The notes beneath the pieces are model-generated. The model did no database searches and was not told the DNA's origin. It worked only from the letters and a program-made list of their open reading frames with translations. This document shows, one piece after another, positions 52,981 to 63,143 of a DNA stretch of 64,000 nucleotides (position 1 is its first letter; each line of letters begins with the position of its first letter). Both the position numbers and the translations under genes were made by a program. Source of the DNA: Phanerodontia chrysosporium (Eukaryota; Basidiomycota; Agaricomycetes; Polyporales; Phanerochaetaceae); NCBI GenBank assembly GCA_001910725.1, contig MJGA01000021.1, positions 124,001 through 188,000 on the forward strand, written 5' to 3'.

Positions 52981-55900
52981 TCAGATGTGGCGCCCCTCCT
53001 CCCAATCGAGATCGGCCTTAGCGCGATCAGAGGCAGAAAGGAGAGAGACGTCGACGTCAGTGACGAACGGGCGAAAAGAGGCGGCGAGGGCTTCGAAGGC
53101 GGTGGCAGCGAGCTTGCGGGGCGCTTCTGGGTTTTCGCGATGGAACTTGTTGACCAGGGTCTTGGCGTGTTTGAGGTTGTCTGCCTTTTCCCACGTGTCG
53201 CCGGCTTGGCCGTAGCCTTTCCAGCGGACTTTGTACTGCAGTTGGCGGCGGTATATGCGGCTGTCGAGGACTTTCTCGACGACGTATTCTTCTTCGCCGG
53301 CAACCTTGACAGGTTTGGGTGGCAGGGGCTTCTCAACGCCCTGATCGTGCCACGGGCTGAGGCGGTTGACATGGAAAACCGGGTGGATTTTCAGCCAGCT
53401 CGGGAGCTCGAGCCGATAGTCCAGATCGCCGATCTTTTCCAGAACCTTAAACGGACCCAGCTGTCGGGGGCCGAGCTTGGGCGAGGGCTGATCGATGCTG
53501 AGGTCCTTCGTGCTGAGCCAAACCTGATCGCCGACCTTGAAGGAGTGGGCGCGTTTCTTCGCGGCCTCGTACTCTTCTTTCATGCGGGCTTTGGCTAGGC
53601 GCAGGGCAGCTTCGGCCTCTTTGCGAACGTGAGCCATGCGGTCTAGGCGCTCATCGAGAGCGGGAACCTTGGTGTGTTTGCCGGCCGGGATCGTGAAGTC
53701 CGGTGTGTAGCCGTAAACAATCTCGAAGGGCGTGCGCTCGGTAGCACTAGACACGTGTGAGTTCAGGGTGAACTCGGCCATCGGGAGCCAATCGACCCAG
53801 TCATCTTGGCGCTGAGAGACGAAGAGACGCAGGAATTTCTCGACTTCCTGGTTCTTGCGTTCGACCTTGCCATTACCTTCCGGGTGATATGCCGTGGTGA
53901 GACCGGCAGCGATGCCGAGACGCTTGTACAGCGCTCGCATGTACTGGGCTGCAAACTGGGGCCCACGATCGGAGAAGATCTTGCGTGGGAGGCCGTGGAG
54001 GCGGAAGATGTCCGTGTAGTGGATGTCGCCCATGCCGGCAGCGGTGATCGTCGAGTCGACCGGCACGAGGTGGCACTGATCCGAATAGTGGTCCACGTAG
54101 ACCGCGATCGAGTCCTTCTTGGTCTTGGCGTCACGTGGGAGTTGCGTGATGAGATCCACGCCGACGTGTTCCCAAGGCCCTGAAGGGACGTCGTGGGGCT
54201 GTAGGGTGGCTTTCGGATGCGGGGCGGACTTGTACCGTTGGCATTGATCGCAGCCGAGCACGTAGCGGCTAACGTCGGCGGAGATGCGTGGCCACCAATA
54301 GTACCGAGAGACCAACTCGAGAGTGGTGTGCTTCCCAGGGTGTCCGGCGGTCGGCGCGTCGTGGCAAGACTTGATGACGTCGTTGCGCAGCACGGCATTG
54401 TTCGGGACATAGACTTTCCCATGGTAGTACAGAAGGCCGTTGTCCTCTTCCCATTCGAGAACGCCGTTGCGCAGCTTGCGGGGCCCCCTGGTCCGGAGAG
54501 TCTGTAGGGCGTCTGCGACTTCCTTTTCCTTTTCGGAGCAGTCGCGAATGCGCTTCTCGAGGGGGGAAGGGTTTGCGAAAGCTACCGTGGCGGCTATCTT
54601 AAACAGCTCCGGCTTCAATACTATCTGCGAGCGGTTGTCCTCTTCGTCAGAGACATGCAGCGAGGAAGGCCGGGAGAGCGGGTCGGCGAGGAGATGGGTC
54701 TTGCCGGGGCGGTGGATGATGCGGAAGTCGTACTCGGCGAGGTAGGAGGCCCACCGGGCTTGTCGCCGCGTGAGATTCTGCGCAGTCTTCCAGTACTGGA
54801 GATTCTGATGGTCGGTCCAGATCTCAAAAGGCTCCGGGAGACCTTCGAGGAACTGGCGCCAGTCCTTGAGAGCTTCAATGATTGCAAGCATCTCACGGTC
54901 CCAGATCTCGTAGTTCCGCTCGGCGGGGCTCATGGTCTGCGAGCGATACGCGATTGGATGCCAGAGACCATCTTCAGGGTTGCGTTGGGCTATGACTCCT
55001 CCGGTGGCGTAGCCAGAGGCATCGGTCTCGACGCGAGTCGGCCGATCAATGCTCCACATGGCGAGCACGGGCTGAGTCGTGAAAGCGCGCTTGAGCGTCT
55101 CGAAGGCTTCTGCCTGTGCGGGACCCCAATTAAACGGAGCATCCTTCTTCGTCAGATCGTGCAGTGGGCGGCAGATCTTTGAGAAGTCCTTGATGAAACG
55201 GCGATAGAAGTTGGCGAACCCGACAAAGCCTCGTACGTCTTTGAGGTTCTTCGGGGTCGGCCACTCGGCTACTGCCTTAACCTTGCCGGGGTCCATGCCG
55301 ACTTGTTCTTCGCTGATGAGGAGCCCAAGATACTCGATCTCTGAGCGCTCGAACTCGCACTTCTCGGGCCGAAGGTACAGATCGTACTTGGCGAGGCGTG
55401 CCAGGACCTCGTGAACAATCTTCCGATGCGAAGCGAGATCGTTCGACCAGATGAGGATGTCGTCGAGGTAGACTGCGACCTTGCTTTCGGCGATGAGGTC
55501 GGCGAAGATGTGGTTCAAGAGGGCCTGGAACGTAGCGGGGCTGTTGCACAGACCGAAGTACATGACTCTGGGCTCGAAGAGACCACGGTTGGTGACGAAG
55601 GCGGCTTTCCACTCATCACCTTCCTTAATCCGGACGTTGTTGTAGCCCCAACGGACGTCGAACTTGGTGAAGATTTTAGCGCCCTGGAGCTTCCCGATGA
55701 TGTCGGAGGCGAGCGGAAGGGGGTAGCGATTCTTCACGGTGATGTCGTTGAGCTTGCGGTAATCCTGAATGAACCGGAGCTTGCCGTCCTTTTTCTTGAT
55801 GAAGAAGACAGGGGAAGCGATCGGAGACTTGCTGGGGACGATATAGCCCTTGGCGAGTGCGTCGTCGATGAACCGCTGTAGTTCTTCGTTCTCGATCGGG

Positions 55901-56745
55901 GACATGGGATAAACTTTCGATTTGATCGAGGCCGGAGCGTCCGGAACGAGATCTATCGCGTGATCCCAGGGCTGATGCTTCGGAAGGCGGTGCGATTCCT
56001 CTTCAGAGAACACCTTCTTGTGTCGGTGGTATTCCTTGGGGACCAGCTCTTCGAACGTCTTGGCGTACTTCTCGCGATTGGCTTCGACAGCGATCGCTTG
56101 CGAGTAAGTGTAACCGGCGAGGATCCAGACTTCGTCCTTGGCGTCCTCGACAATGCCTGCTCGAAGCCATTCTCGGCGTTCGGAGCGATTAGCGTCAATC
56201 TGATGGATACCGAAAACCGGGGTGTCCTCAGCTCCGCCGCGGAGCTGAAACTGGACATCACCCGTTTCCCAGTCGATGTTCGGATTCCATTTCTTGAGCC
56301 ACGGAAGTCCGAGGATGACGTTCTCGGGACCAATGTTCGTGACAAGAAACTCCTCCTTAAACGTGTATGAACCGACAGTCAGCTGGAGTCTGGCGCGATG
56401 CGTGATAGACCCTGCTTCGTTCCTAGTTCCGTCGATGTTGTACAGTGTGATCTCCTTCTTGAGCGGTACCGTGAGGATCTTGTGCTGCTTACAGAAATCC
56501 TCGTGGATGAACAGCGAGGTCGCACCGGAGTCAATCATTGCGGGAGTGCGAATAGTTTTATTGATTCCGGTGAGCTTTACTGGTACACGGTAATGATTCG
56601 AAAACGGATCTAACACTGATATAGTACACGAGCGGATGGTGTCAGAAATGTCCTGCGGTTCTAGCGAAGGCGCCGGAGTTGAATCCGGGCTTGACAAAAC
56701 GGGGACCGACGATGCGGCGTCACTCCGGCCCCTTAAGCAAAACCC
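52981..56745 (-). CDS. chromovirus Pol (protease, RT, RNase H, integrase, chromodomain)
   Basis: Read in the -1 frame relative to gag from the slippery site at 56739-56745; there is no ATG near the start, so frameshift expression is expected. Domains in order: protease (AMIDSGATSLFIHEDF), RT (VFFIKKKDGKLRFIQDYRKL, FTKFDVRWGYNNVRI, catalytic VYLDDILIWS), RNase H (RVETDASGYATGGVIAQ), integrase zinc finger (HDAPTAGHPGKHTTLELV to CDQCQRYKS), integrase core with D in VGVDLITQLP, D in FSDRGPQF and E in GNGKVERKNQEV. At the C-terminus lies a chromodomain (YVVEKVLDSRIYRRQLQY, VRWKGYGQAGDTWEKADNL), which in chromoviruses steers integration toward marked chromatin. Every catalytic residue is present, so it may be active. 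Confidence 0.95.
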   Translation of the reverse strand, partial: GFCLRGRSDAASSVPVLSSPDSTPAPSLEPQDISDTIRSCTISVLDPFSNHYRVPVKLTGINKTIRTPAMIDSGATSLFIHEDFCKQHKILTVPLKKEITLYNIDGTRNEAGSITHRARLQLTVGSYTFKEEFLVTNIGPENVILGLPWLKKWNPNIDWETGDVQFQLRGGAEDTPVFGIHQIDANRSERREWLRAGIVEDAKDEVWILAGYTYSQAIAVEANREKYAKTFEELVPKEYHRHKKVFSEEESHRLPKHQPWDHAIDLVPDAPASIKSKVYPMSPIENEELQRFIDDALAKGYIVPSKSPIASPVFFIKKKDGKLRFIQDYRKLNDITVKNRYPLPLASDIIGKLQGAKIFTKFDVRWGYNNVRIKEGDEWKAAFVTNRGLFEPRVMYFGLCNSPATFQALLNHIFADLIAESKVAVYLDDILIWSNDLASHRKIVHEVLARLAKYDLYLRPEKCEFERSEIEYLGLLISEEQVGMDPGKVKAVAEWPTPKNLKDVRGFVGFANFYRRFIKDFSKICRPLHDLTKKDAPFNWGPAQAEAFETLKRAFTTQPVLAMWSIDRPTRVETDASGYATGGVIAQRNPEDGLWHPIAYRSQTMSPAERNYEIWDREMLAIIEALKDWRQFLEGLPEPFEIWTDHQNLQYWKTAQNLTRRQARWASYLAEYDFRIIHRPGKTHLLADPLSRPSSLHVSDEEDNRSQIVLKPELFKIAATVAFANPSPLEKRIRDCSEKEKEVADALQTLRTRGPRKLRNGVLEWEEDNGLLYYHGKVYVPNNAVLRNDVIKSCHDAPTAGHPGKHTTLELVSRYYWWPRISADVSRYVLGCDQCQRYKSAPHPKATLQPHDVPSGPWEHVGVDLITQLPRDAKTKKDSIAVYVDHYSDQCHLVPVDSTITAAGMGDIHYTDIFRLHGLPRKIFSDRGPQFAAQYMRALYKRLGIAAGLTTAYHPEGNGKVERKNQEVEKFLRLFVSQRQDDWVDWLPMAEFTLNSHVSSATERTPFEIVYGYTPDFTIPAGKHTKVPALDERLDRMAHVRKEAEAALRLAKARMKEEYEAAKKRAHSFKVGDQVWLSTKDLSIDQPSPKLGPRQLGPFKVLEKIGDLDYRLELPSWLKIHPVFHVNRLSPWHDQGVEKPLPPKPVKVAGEEEYVVEKVLDSRIYRRQLQYKVRWKGYGQAGDTWEKADNLKHAKTLVNKFHRENPEAPRKLAATAFEALAASFRPFVTDVDVSLLSASDRAKADLDWEEGRHI

Positions 56746-58403
56746 CCGAGCTGCTTTTGTATCAGAGCCAGCTGATCACGGAGGGCGGCGAGCGCGGCGG
56801 CTTGGTCGTCAGACGAGCTGCCAGAAGACGAAGAGGCCGGAGACGAGGAGTCCTGTGACGAGGTATCCAAAGACGAGGCGCGAACGGCGGCGGTAGCAGG
56901 GGCGGTTTTTGGCTTGCCCTCGAGGCGGGCACGACAGACGCGGGACCAGTGACCTTTCTTGCCGCAGTGGTTGCAGACCGAATCACGGTGAACGGGGTCC
57001 GTGGACTTATGGGACTTCGAGCCACAGACCTTGCAGCGGTCCTTCATGACGGCGTCGAACTGGCGCTTAAGATCCGTGCCAGTGAGACCCTTAAACAGCT
57101 CGTCGATGTTCGCGGCGTCTATGTCCATCGCGTTCGGGTCGCGGAAAGCGCGCGCTGACGAGCTAGCCGGAGTTGAGGACGTCTTGCCTTGCTGTGCCAG
57201 GAGGTCTTGCGAGAGCTTGTCCTTCGACCGATCGACAGCGAAACCCGCGTTCTTGAGCTCGTCGTACGTCTCGGGACCTTTGCCAGTAGCGGGGTTGACC
57301 ATGTATGAGATCCGCTCGAGGTAGTCCTTGTTGAACTTCGTCCGTAGCCGGGCTGCCAGGTCCTCCGGGGTGAGCTTCGTGCGGCCGGCGAGGGCTTGGA
57401 ACTCCGCGAAGAACTCCGCGAACCGACGATTGCCTTGCGTGCATGCCTGCAGCTTGCTGAGGGCCTCGGCCTTCTCGTCGACGGGCTCGAACCGGTTCTT
57501 GAACGCTTCCCAAAACGTGGCGCGAGAGCCGTCGAATATCTGAACACCGTCTGCCGCCTGTTCGATGTACTGCCGTGCCCATTCAGCCGCCTCGTCCTGC
57601 ATGAAGGAGAGGGCGCCGACGATCCACTTCTGACCATCTACCAAGATCTTGCCAGAGTCGGGGTCTCGCTGGAGGTTACCATCGACGTCGCGCTTGCCAA
57701 ATTTCTCCGGTTGTCCGTCGGCGTAGATGCGATAGGCGGCGCGGAAGAGACGGGCCGTGTCCGAACCTTTCCCTTTGAACGGGACGGGCTTCTCGACGAA
57801 GGGCAGCTCCTTGTTCGCGTTAACTGTGGCGTTGACCGTTGTGTGATTGTTACCGATGGCCTGGGCCAGAGTGTTGACCGTGTTGGTGAGCTGCGTCATC
57901 GCCTGGGCCATTTGCAGGAGCGCAGCGGAGACGGGGTCGAGAGGAGCCGGGCCGGGAGGCGCTCCACCGGGAGTGCTGGACATATTGGGAGGACGGGGAG
58001 TATTGGCTCCTGAGTGAGCGCGGGAGAGGTTAAACGGGGAAGGAGCGGGTTCGTGATCAGAGAGGACGGAGCCGAGCGATGTCTCGGGAGACGAGTGGTG
58101 GCTGCTGTCCGGGGGACTGTGATCGGGAGTATTCGGGGTAGTGGCGGAGGCGCGGGCGAATTCTAACAGGTGCGCGAAACGAGGGTGCTCAAATTGGACT
58201 TCTCGAGCGTTCGGCGGGAGTTGTGGGGCCGCTGGAGCGCTTTCTCGATGTGGACAGGGTTGTTCGCTACAGGGAACGAATTGCCAACTTTCCCCTCGAT
58301 CGATGAGGTGAAAATCGCGAACTGTATGGTCCTCGAGATTTCGCGCAAAGAAATGCGGATCGCGCGAGCAGTCGTAATCCAGAGCGACACGAGATGTATT
58401 TAT
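56733..58403 (-). CDS. chromovirus Gag
   Basis: The first ATG is at 57983, giving 416 residues, but the frame is open back to the TAA at 58404-58406, with plausible protein there (FFARNLEDHTVRDFHLIDRG). Features: a Pro/Ser-rich leader, a predicted coiled coil near LQMAQAMTQLTNTVNTLAQ, the retrotransposon Gag domain (FKGKGSDTARLFRAAYRIYA to FAEFFAEFQALAGRTKL) and two zinc-binding clusters, CKVCGSKSHKS and the CCHC knuckle CNHCGKKGHWSRVC. It ends QLGGFA at 56733. A GGGTTTT heptamer three codons before the stop would allow a -1 shift into pol. Confidence 0.88.
   Translation of the reverse strand: MNTSRVALDYDCSRDPHFFARNLEDHTVRDFHLIDRGESWQFVPCSEQPCPHRESAPAAPQLPPNAREVQFEHPRFAHLLEFARASATTPNTPDHSPPDSSHHSSPETSLGSVLSDHEPAPSPFNLSRAHSGANTPRPPNMSSTPGGAPPGPAPLDPVSAALLQMAQAMTQLTNTVNTLAQAIGNNHTTVNATVNANKELPFVEKPVPFKGKGSDTARLFRAAYRIYADGQPEKFGKRDVDGNLQRDPDSGKILVDGQKWIVGALSFMQDEAAEWARQYIEQAADGVQIFDGSRATFWEAFKNRFEPVDEKAEALSKLQACTQGNRRFAEFFAEFQALAGRTKLTPEDLAARLRTKFNKDYLERISYMVNPATGKGPETYDELKNAGFAVDRSKDKLSQDLLAQQGKTSSTPASSSARAFRDPNAMDIDAANIDELFKGLTGTDLKRQFDAVMKDRCKVCGSKSHKSTDPVHRDSVCNHCGKKGHWSRVCRARLEGKPKTAPATAAVRASSLDTSSQDSSSPASSSSGSSSDDQAAALAALRDQLALIQKQLGGFA
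56739..56745 (-). promoter_or_regulatory. -1 ribosomal frameshift slippery heptamer at the gag-pol junction
   Basis: On the coding strand G-GGT-TTT lies in the gag reading frame (codons GGG GGT TTT GCT TAA), a canonical X-XXY-YYZ heptamer. A one-base backward slip enters the pol frame, which is open from before this point. A GC-rich segment follows 3-10 bases downstream. Confidence 0.65.
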
Positions 58404-59093
58404 TTAATCAAAGTATCCGGCCCGGTACACTATGTCTAACTCTCCCACGATGCGGCGGAAATTGCGCCTTAAACCGACGAACGAAATGTCACCAATCTGA
58501 GCAAGACCTAGCTCGTATTGGTGCCACTCCTTAAACGTGGTGGTGGGAGCGAGGCGGCTGAGCTCGTTGCGGATCTGTCGAAGACGCTCGAGCAGCTGGC
58601 AGACGCCGTGCGCGCGGTCGCTGTTTACGAGGTGGAAGAGGTCGACTTCCTCAACGGCCTTGAGACGCTTGATGGTCGCGTCGAGTTTAGGCGTGAAGAT
58701 GCCGACGAGGTCGGTGGGGGAGTACTTGGGGATATCGATGCCGACGGGCTTGCGGGCGATGGGCTCGTACGTCGGGGCGGCGCTGAGGCGCTCTGCCAAA
58801 CTGAGCTTCGAGGAGGAGGAGGCTACGGCGGCCTGGGCTTCTTGCGCCTCTCGTTGGCGCTGTTCGCGGATGCGGTTGCCTACGCGTTGTTCGGCCTCAC
58901 GAGCCTCGCGAACGGCAGTCCAGTTGATGGAGGGGACGGAGGGCGGAGGCTGGGGGAGCGTGGACACGTACTTGACGACCGCCTTGACTTTGCGGTCCGT
59001 CCACTTGACGGGATTACCGGCCTCGCGACGACGTTGGAGGCGATCGAAGATGCGCTGGGGGATGTGGTCCTTGAGCCGGACGTCTTTCGGCAC
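58404..59093 (-). CDS. ORF upstream of chromovirus gag, same frame as gag
   Basis: A 229-residue ORF starting MPKDVRLKDHIPQRIFDRLQ, with a basic, helix-rich N-terminal half (EAEQRVGNRIREQRQREAQE), the segment IARKPVGIDIPKYSPTDLVG, and a C-terminal part ending YRAGYFD. Only the TAA at 58404-58406 separates it from the in-frame gag extension. It may be an N-terminal Gag part with a leaky or mutated stop, or a separate protein. I recognise no family. Confidence 0.6.
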   Translation of the reverse strand: MPKDVRLKDHIPQRIFDRLQRRREAGNPVKWTDRKVKAVVKYVSTLPQPPPSVPSINWTAVREAREAEQRVGNRIREQRQREAQEAQAAVASSSSKLSLAERLSAAPTYEPIARKPVGIDIPKYSPTDLVGIFTPKLDATIKRLKAVEEVDLFHLVNSDRAHGVCQLLERLRQIRNELSRLAPTTTFKEWHQYELGLAQIGDISFVGLRRNFRRIVGELDIVYRAGYFD

Positions 59094-59246
59094 TGCGAAG
59101 TAAGGACCTTAGCAACGTGCACGGAGTGAGCAGGCTGCTCGACTACGACGTACTCGCTTTAAACGGAGGGAATAAACTTTTTTAAACGGGGTTTGGGGGA
59201 AGCGGTAGGGAGAAATGCCTAGGGCACCCAAAAGATCTCGACCTAA

Positions 59247-59939
59247 TGTCGCGGAGCTAGGGCTCAACGCTTCACGAGGGAGGGCAAGTGGGGAGGTCGA
59301 CGACGAGGCGCGGCGGAGCGAGTCACGCAGCGACGCACAACTTATGCAGCTGTCCGTATTGACCAAGTGTATTAGCACTAGTAGCTACTGTACAAACAAC
59401 GGGCTTACCTGTCCGTATTGACCAAGAGGTCGAGATGACGGACAGGAGCGAGGGGAGCTACCCTTATATACTACAGGTCCTTTAGGGCAGGCTATACGAT
59501 TACATAAGCTGATGGGCAGCGCTCAGCATAGCCAGCGAGGCTGCGACGCGGGCTGCGCGGCGAGGCTGTGCGGGGGCTATGTCACGAGGCTATGTCAGCT
59601 GGCAGTGTCCGAGGCTGCGTCGGGCCGAGGCCGTGTCATCAGGCTGATCAGCTCGGCGTGTCTCGGCGAGGGGAGTCATCAGGGATGACAGTGCCTCCTC
59701 GGCGATCCGGGGAACCGGTTGCAAGGCAGACCGGTGATCCGGGCAGTGTCTGAGCGCGCAGCGGGATGCGCTGGCGTCTAGGGGTGATGCGCCATCAGGG
59801 TGCTGGCGCTGAATGGCCAGGCGCTGAGTGTGGGCGGCTAGGACTCCAGACGGCGCGAGGGCTGCTCGCCCGTTGGATTAATCGAGGAAAATGGCCAAAA
59901 ATCGGCGAAAAATAGGGCGACACCGTCACATCCGTGACA
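59247..59939 (-). repeat. chromovirus 5' LTR
   Basis: 693 bp, same as 52250-52942. On the coding strand it carries an 18-base direct repeat (CTTGGTCAATACGGACAG) whose first copy is followed by GTAAGC and whose second ends CAG, with a CTAAT word between (59350-59426). Confidence 0.95.
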
Positions 59940-60102
59940 GCGACTGGCATATAATGTTGGCGCCCGCGGGCGCCTGCGTCGGCGGACATCGAATAAACTC
60001 TCGCCGACGCCCGAATTTCCAGGAAATCTGAGCGTGCGGCGATTGCCGTGCACACATCTTCTGCCACGTTGTCTCCTCGCTTTCCACTGTCGAAGCTCTC
60101 CA

Positions 60103-63100
60103 ATGACGCGCCCTTCATCCACAATTGGCAACTGTATACCATCCGGAGGTCCGACGATCGCTGCAGTCCGTCAGCGCGTGGCAGCGAGGTTCGGCGTGCG
60201 CAACTGCCGGTGGCAATACCAGTTCCCTGAGGCTATCTGGGGCGGAAAGAATGTGATTCTCGACGTCGGCACAGGGCAAGGAAAGACCCTTGCATTCTAC
60301 ACTCTCGCACTCTTCGCCGAGCCTCGCCAAACACTCTTCGTCGTCACCGCACTCAATGTCCTTGCAGCTCAGATGGTAGCACAGCTGGAAGCCGTCGGGA
60401 TACCTGCCATAGCAATAACCGGAGATACAGCAACTAACGAGAATATGAAGGTATACCATGTCTACCAGTTGTAGGATATCAGCTGAACTGCTTTCATCCA
60501 GGATATTAAGGACGGAAGATATGGCGTTGTTATATCAAGCCCGGAGCAGCTTGTGAAGTATGGGGGCGGCTTTGAGAAGCTGTTTCGGGAGCCTTCGTTC
60601 CGCTCCCAGATTCTCGCTGTAGTGTTCGATGAAGCTCATTGCATCACCCAATGGGGCTCCTTCCGGCCAGAATATAAGGAGATCTCACGGTTGCGGTATT
60701 TGCTGCCGGAGACTCCTTTTGCTTTTGCTTCTGCGACGTTCTCGCCGCTGATTCTTGATGACATCAAGAAGTCCTTTGGACTGGCCGGTGGGAACTACGT
60801 TCACATCCGGCGCCCCAATGATCGGCCCAATATTCATATTGGTGTCAGAAAAATTGAGCACGCCGTGGACTCTTATCGAGATCTTGCCTTTCTAGTACCA
60901 GAAAACTGGAAAGAAGGCGATGAGGCGCCATCCAAATTTGTCGCATTCTTTGACAGCGTCAGCGAATGTACCGCCGCCGGCAGGTACCTGCGTCAGAGGA
61001 TCCAGGATGAGGCGATGCGCGATAAGATTGTATGGTTCCACTCCAATATGTCTGATGAATTCAAGGCCGAAGCATTGGAGAAGCTGCGGACTGGGGAAAT
61101 CTGGGGCATCTGCGCCACCGATGCCTTTGGTATGGTATGTACTCTATCAGCTACTCAAGTGAATATTTTTCTCACACGGTGAATACAAGGGGGTTGATTT
61201 GCCGGACATTAAAATCGTCGTACAGTGGCGAACAAGATGCGACATGATTACCCTGTGGCAGCGGCTAGGCCGCGGTGCTCGCAACAGACGCTACACCGCA
61301 TTCGGGATCATCTTCGTGGAGGACAAATACCTAGAAAGTAAGGAGAAAGATGAGGCGCGGGCGAAAAGAAATGCGAAAGCGTCACGCAAGCGAAAGAAAC
61401 ATGTCTCTGGAGCAGGCGAGCCGACAGTCGAGATGGAGCGCAGCCCGAAGCGCCGCGCTGTCGAGATGCAAGGGGATATTGTCGCGGAGCCAACAGAACA
61501 AGAGGCAGTGGCACACCAGAAAGACCAGGACTACGCGAAAGATCAGGAGCCGGAGGACGACGCAGACGAGCTGGAGTTGGACTACGAAGACGTAGTTGAG
61601 GACGACGTAGCCGAAGAAGACCCGGGACCGAAGGAGTCGGATGAGGAGGCCGGGGGACACGCGGAACTTAGAGCGGCTGAGGAGAGCACGGGCCTCCAGA
61701 TGGAGATCGACGCCGAGGAGCAGCAGAGACAGCTGTACGATGACCGGAGAGCCCGCTATGTCAGTGAGGCATGCGCGAAGAAGAAGGCGGCTGAGCAGGC
61801 GACTGGCAAGAAGGGCACCGTCAAAAAGAAAGGCCCAGCGGTCCAAGAGCTTGCTCTTGAGGTTGCCGACATAATCAATGCCGGCTACCGTGGACTTCGT
61901 TGTCGGAGAACCGCCGTCAGGCTCTACTTCGATAGCGATGCAAGAGGTGAGAACGTTCTCGTCGCACTTGCCTTTTCTGGAACACCCCACTTATTGGATT
62001 GCCCGCGCAGACACCGACCACAAACTCTGTGACCCGAGCGTCACCACTGGCTGCACACGTTGCGTCTTACCTCCATCTGAGTACTGCTGCGATCTCTGTG
62101 ACCCCGACTACTTCGAGAAGGAACTCGTCGCCACTGTCCTCCAGAAGCAGACGAAGCCCCGCCGCTCCCGTTTACTCAAGGGTTACACCCGTTCGCCTGA
62201 CAAGATGCCCCTCGCCGACTTGCTCTGCTCCTGGCGCAAGGCAGAGGCCATCAGTCGTTACGGCGAAGGGCGTATAACGTTTATGGGTGTCGGTCTACTC
62301 ATGACCGACGAAATCCTCAACCGGCTCATCGACTTCGCCGAGAAACTCGAGACGAGCGAGGACTTGGAGCGAGAATTAAGTGGCTGGAAGGACGTCTCCC
62401 GGTATGCAGCTCAAGTCCTCGAAATTCTCTCCGCCTGGCGTTCTACGCTACCACCGCCAGCCGTGACTCAGCCTTCACAATCGGCAGAGTCCACCGAGCT
62501 CGTCGAACCCAGCAACACCACGGCAGCGGTCGTTCAAGGCAAGGCACGAGCACCACCGCGCTGCAGTGCTTGTGGGGTCACCGGTCACTATAGTGAGTGT
62601 ACAGTTCGATCTATCCGTTGAGTAGTATCTTATTCTATCAGAGAACAACAAGAACAAATGCCTCGCGCATCCTGAACACCCTGCGAACATCGTTGCTCGC
62701 GCTCGCGGAACCCTGTCCTTGCCGGTCAGCGCTACAGCCAACAAGAACGGAAGCACCTCCTCAAACAGCGAAGACTCCCCCGCAGCCTCTACATCATCAC
62801 ACCCTTCTCATGCATCTGCATTGTCCCCCCCTAGTTCCTCAGTATCCTCGGCGTCGTCTGCAACCTCAAACGTCCGATCCTCGGATGCCAACCCCCCCAA
62901 CGCAAGCACGTCGACTCACTCGCAGACTGTAGCGGCCGTCCAAGGTAGGCGCTTGCCTATGCCACTGCGACGCGTTGACTGACACTTTGCACTACTCAGC
63001 ATCATGCTACGTCGTGCTTGAGCCGTCCCCCTTCGTTGGCAACCCCTTGTCCAGTGCCCCCGCCCCCGATATCATACCGAGTACGTCCGACATATCCGCG

Positions 63101-63143
63101 CCTTCAATATTCGTCAACTCGCAGCCGCTCCATCAACCACTAC
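60103..63143 (+). CDS. RecQ-like DEAD/DEAH-box helicase, 3' end cut by an LTR
   Basis: ATP-dependent 3'-5' DNA helicase of the RecQ type, a family expanded in agaricomycetes. ATG at 60103; introns near 60450-60500, 61135-61190 and 61947-62010. Motifs: Walker A GTGQGKT, motif Ia VVTALNVLAAQM, DEAH in VVFDEAHCITQWG, motif III SATFSP, motif IV-V FVAFFDSVSECTAAGRYL and WGICATDAFGMGVDLPDIK, motif VI WQRLGRGARNRR. A long acidic/basic linker follows, then a Cys-rich block (GCTRCVLPPSEYCCDLCDPD) and a second Cys/His cluster CSACGVTGHYS near 62,575. A Ser-rich tail begins after another intron. At 63143 the frame runs into an LTR and ends 38 bases later, so the natural C-terminus is lost. A chromovirus sits 163 bases upstream of the start; a TATA-like CATATAAT (59948) survives between them. 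Confidence 0.85.

Larger units (their letters stand above)
52250..59939 (-). mobile_element. complete chromovirus (Ty3/gypsy with chromodomain)
   Basis: Two 693-bp LTRs (52250-52942, 59247-59939) and the 5-bp duplication GCGAC (52245-52249, 59940-59944) define a 7.7-kb element transcribed leftwards. In coding order: a 229-codon ORF, gag, then pol in the -1 frame, ending in a chromodomain. The polypurine tract next to the 3' LTR is the complement of 52943-52955. No TGG-type primer site directly follows the 5' LTR, which would fit self-priming as in Tf1 but is not proof. LTR copies look identical, pol is uninterrupted, and the insertion appears very recent. Confidence 0.95.
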
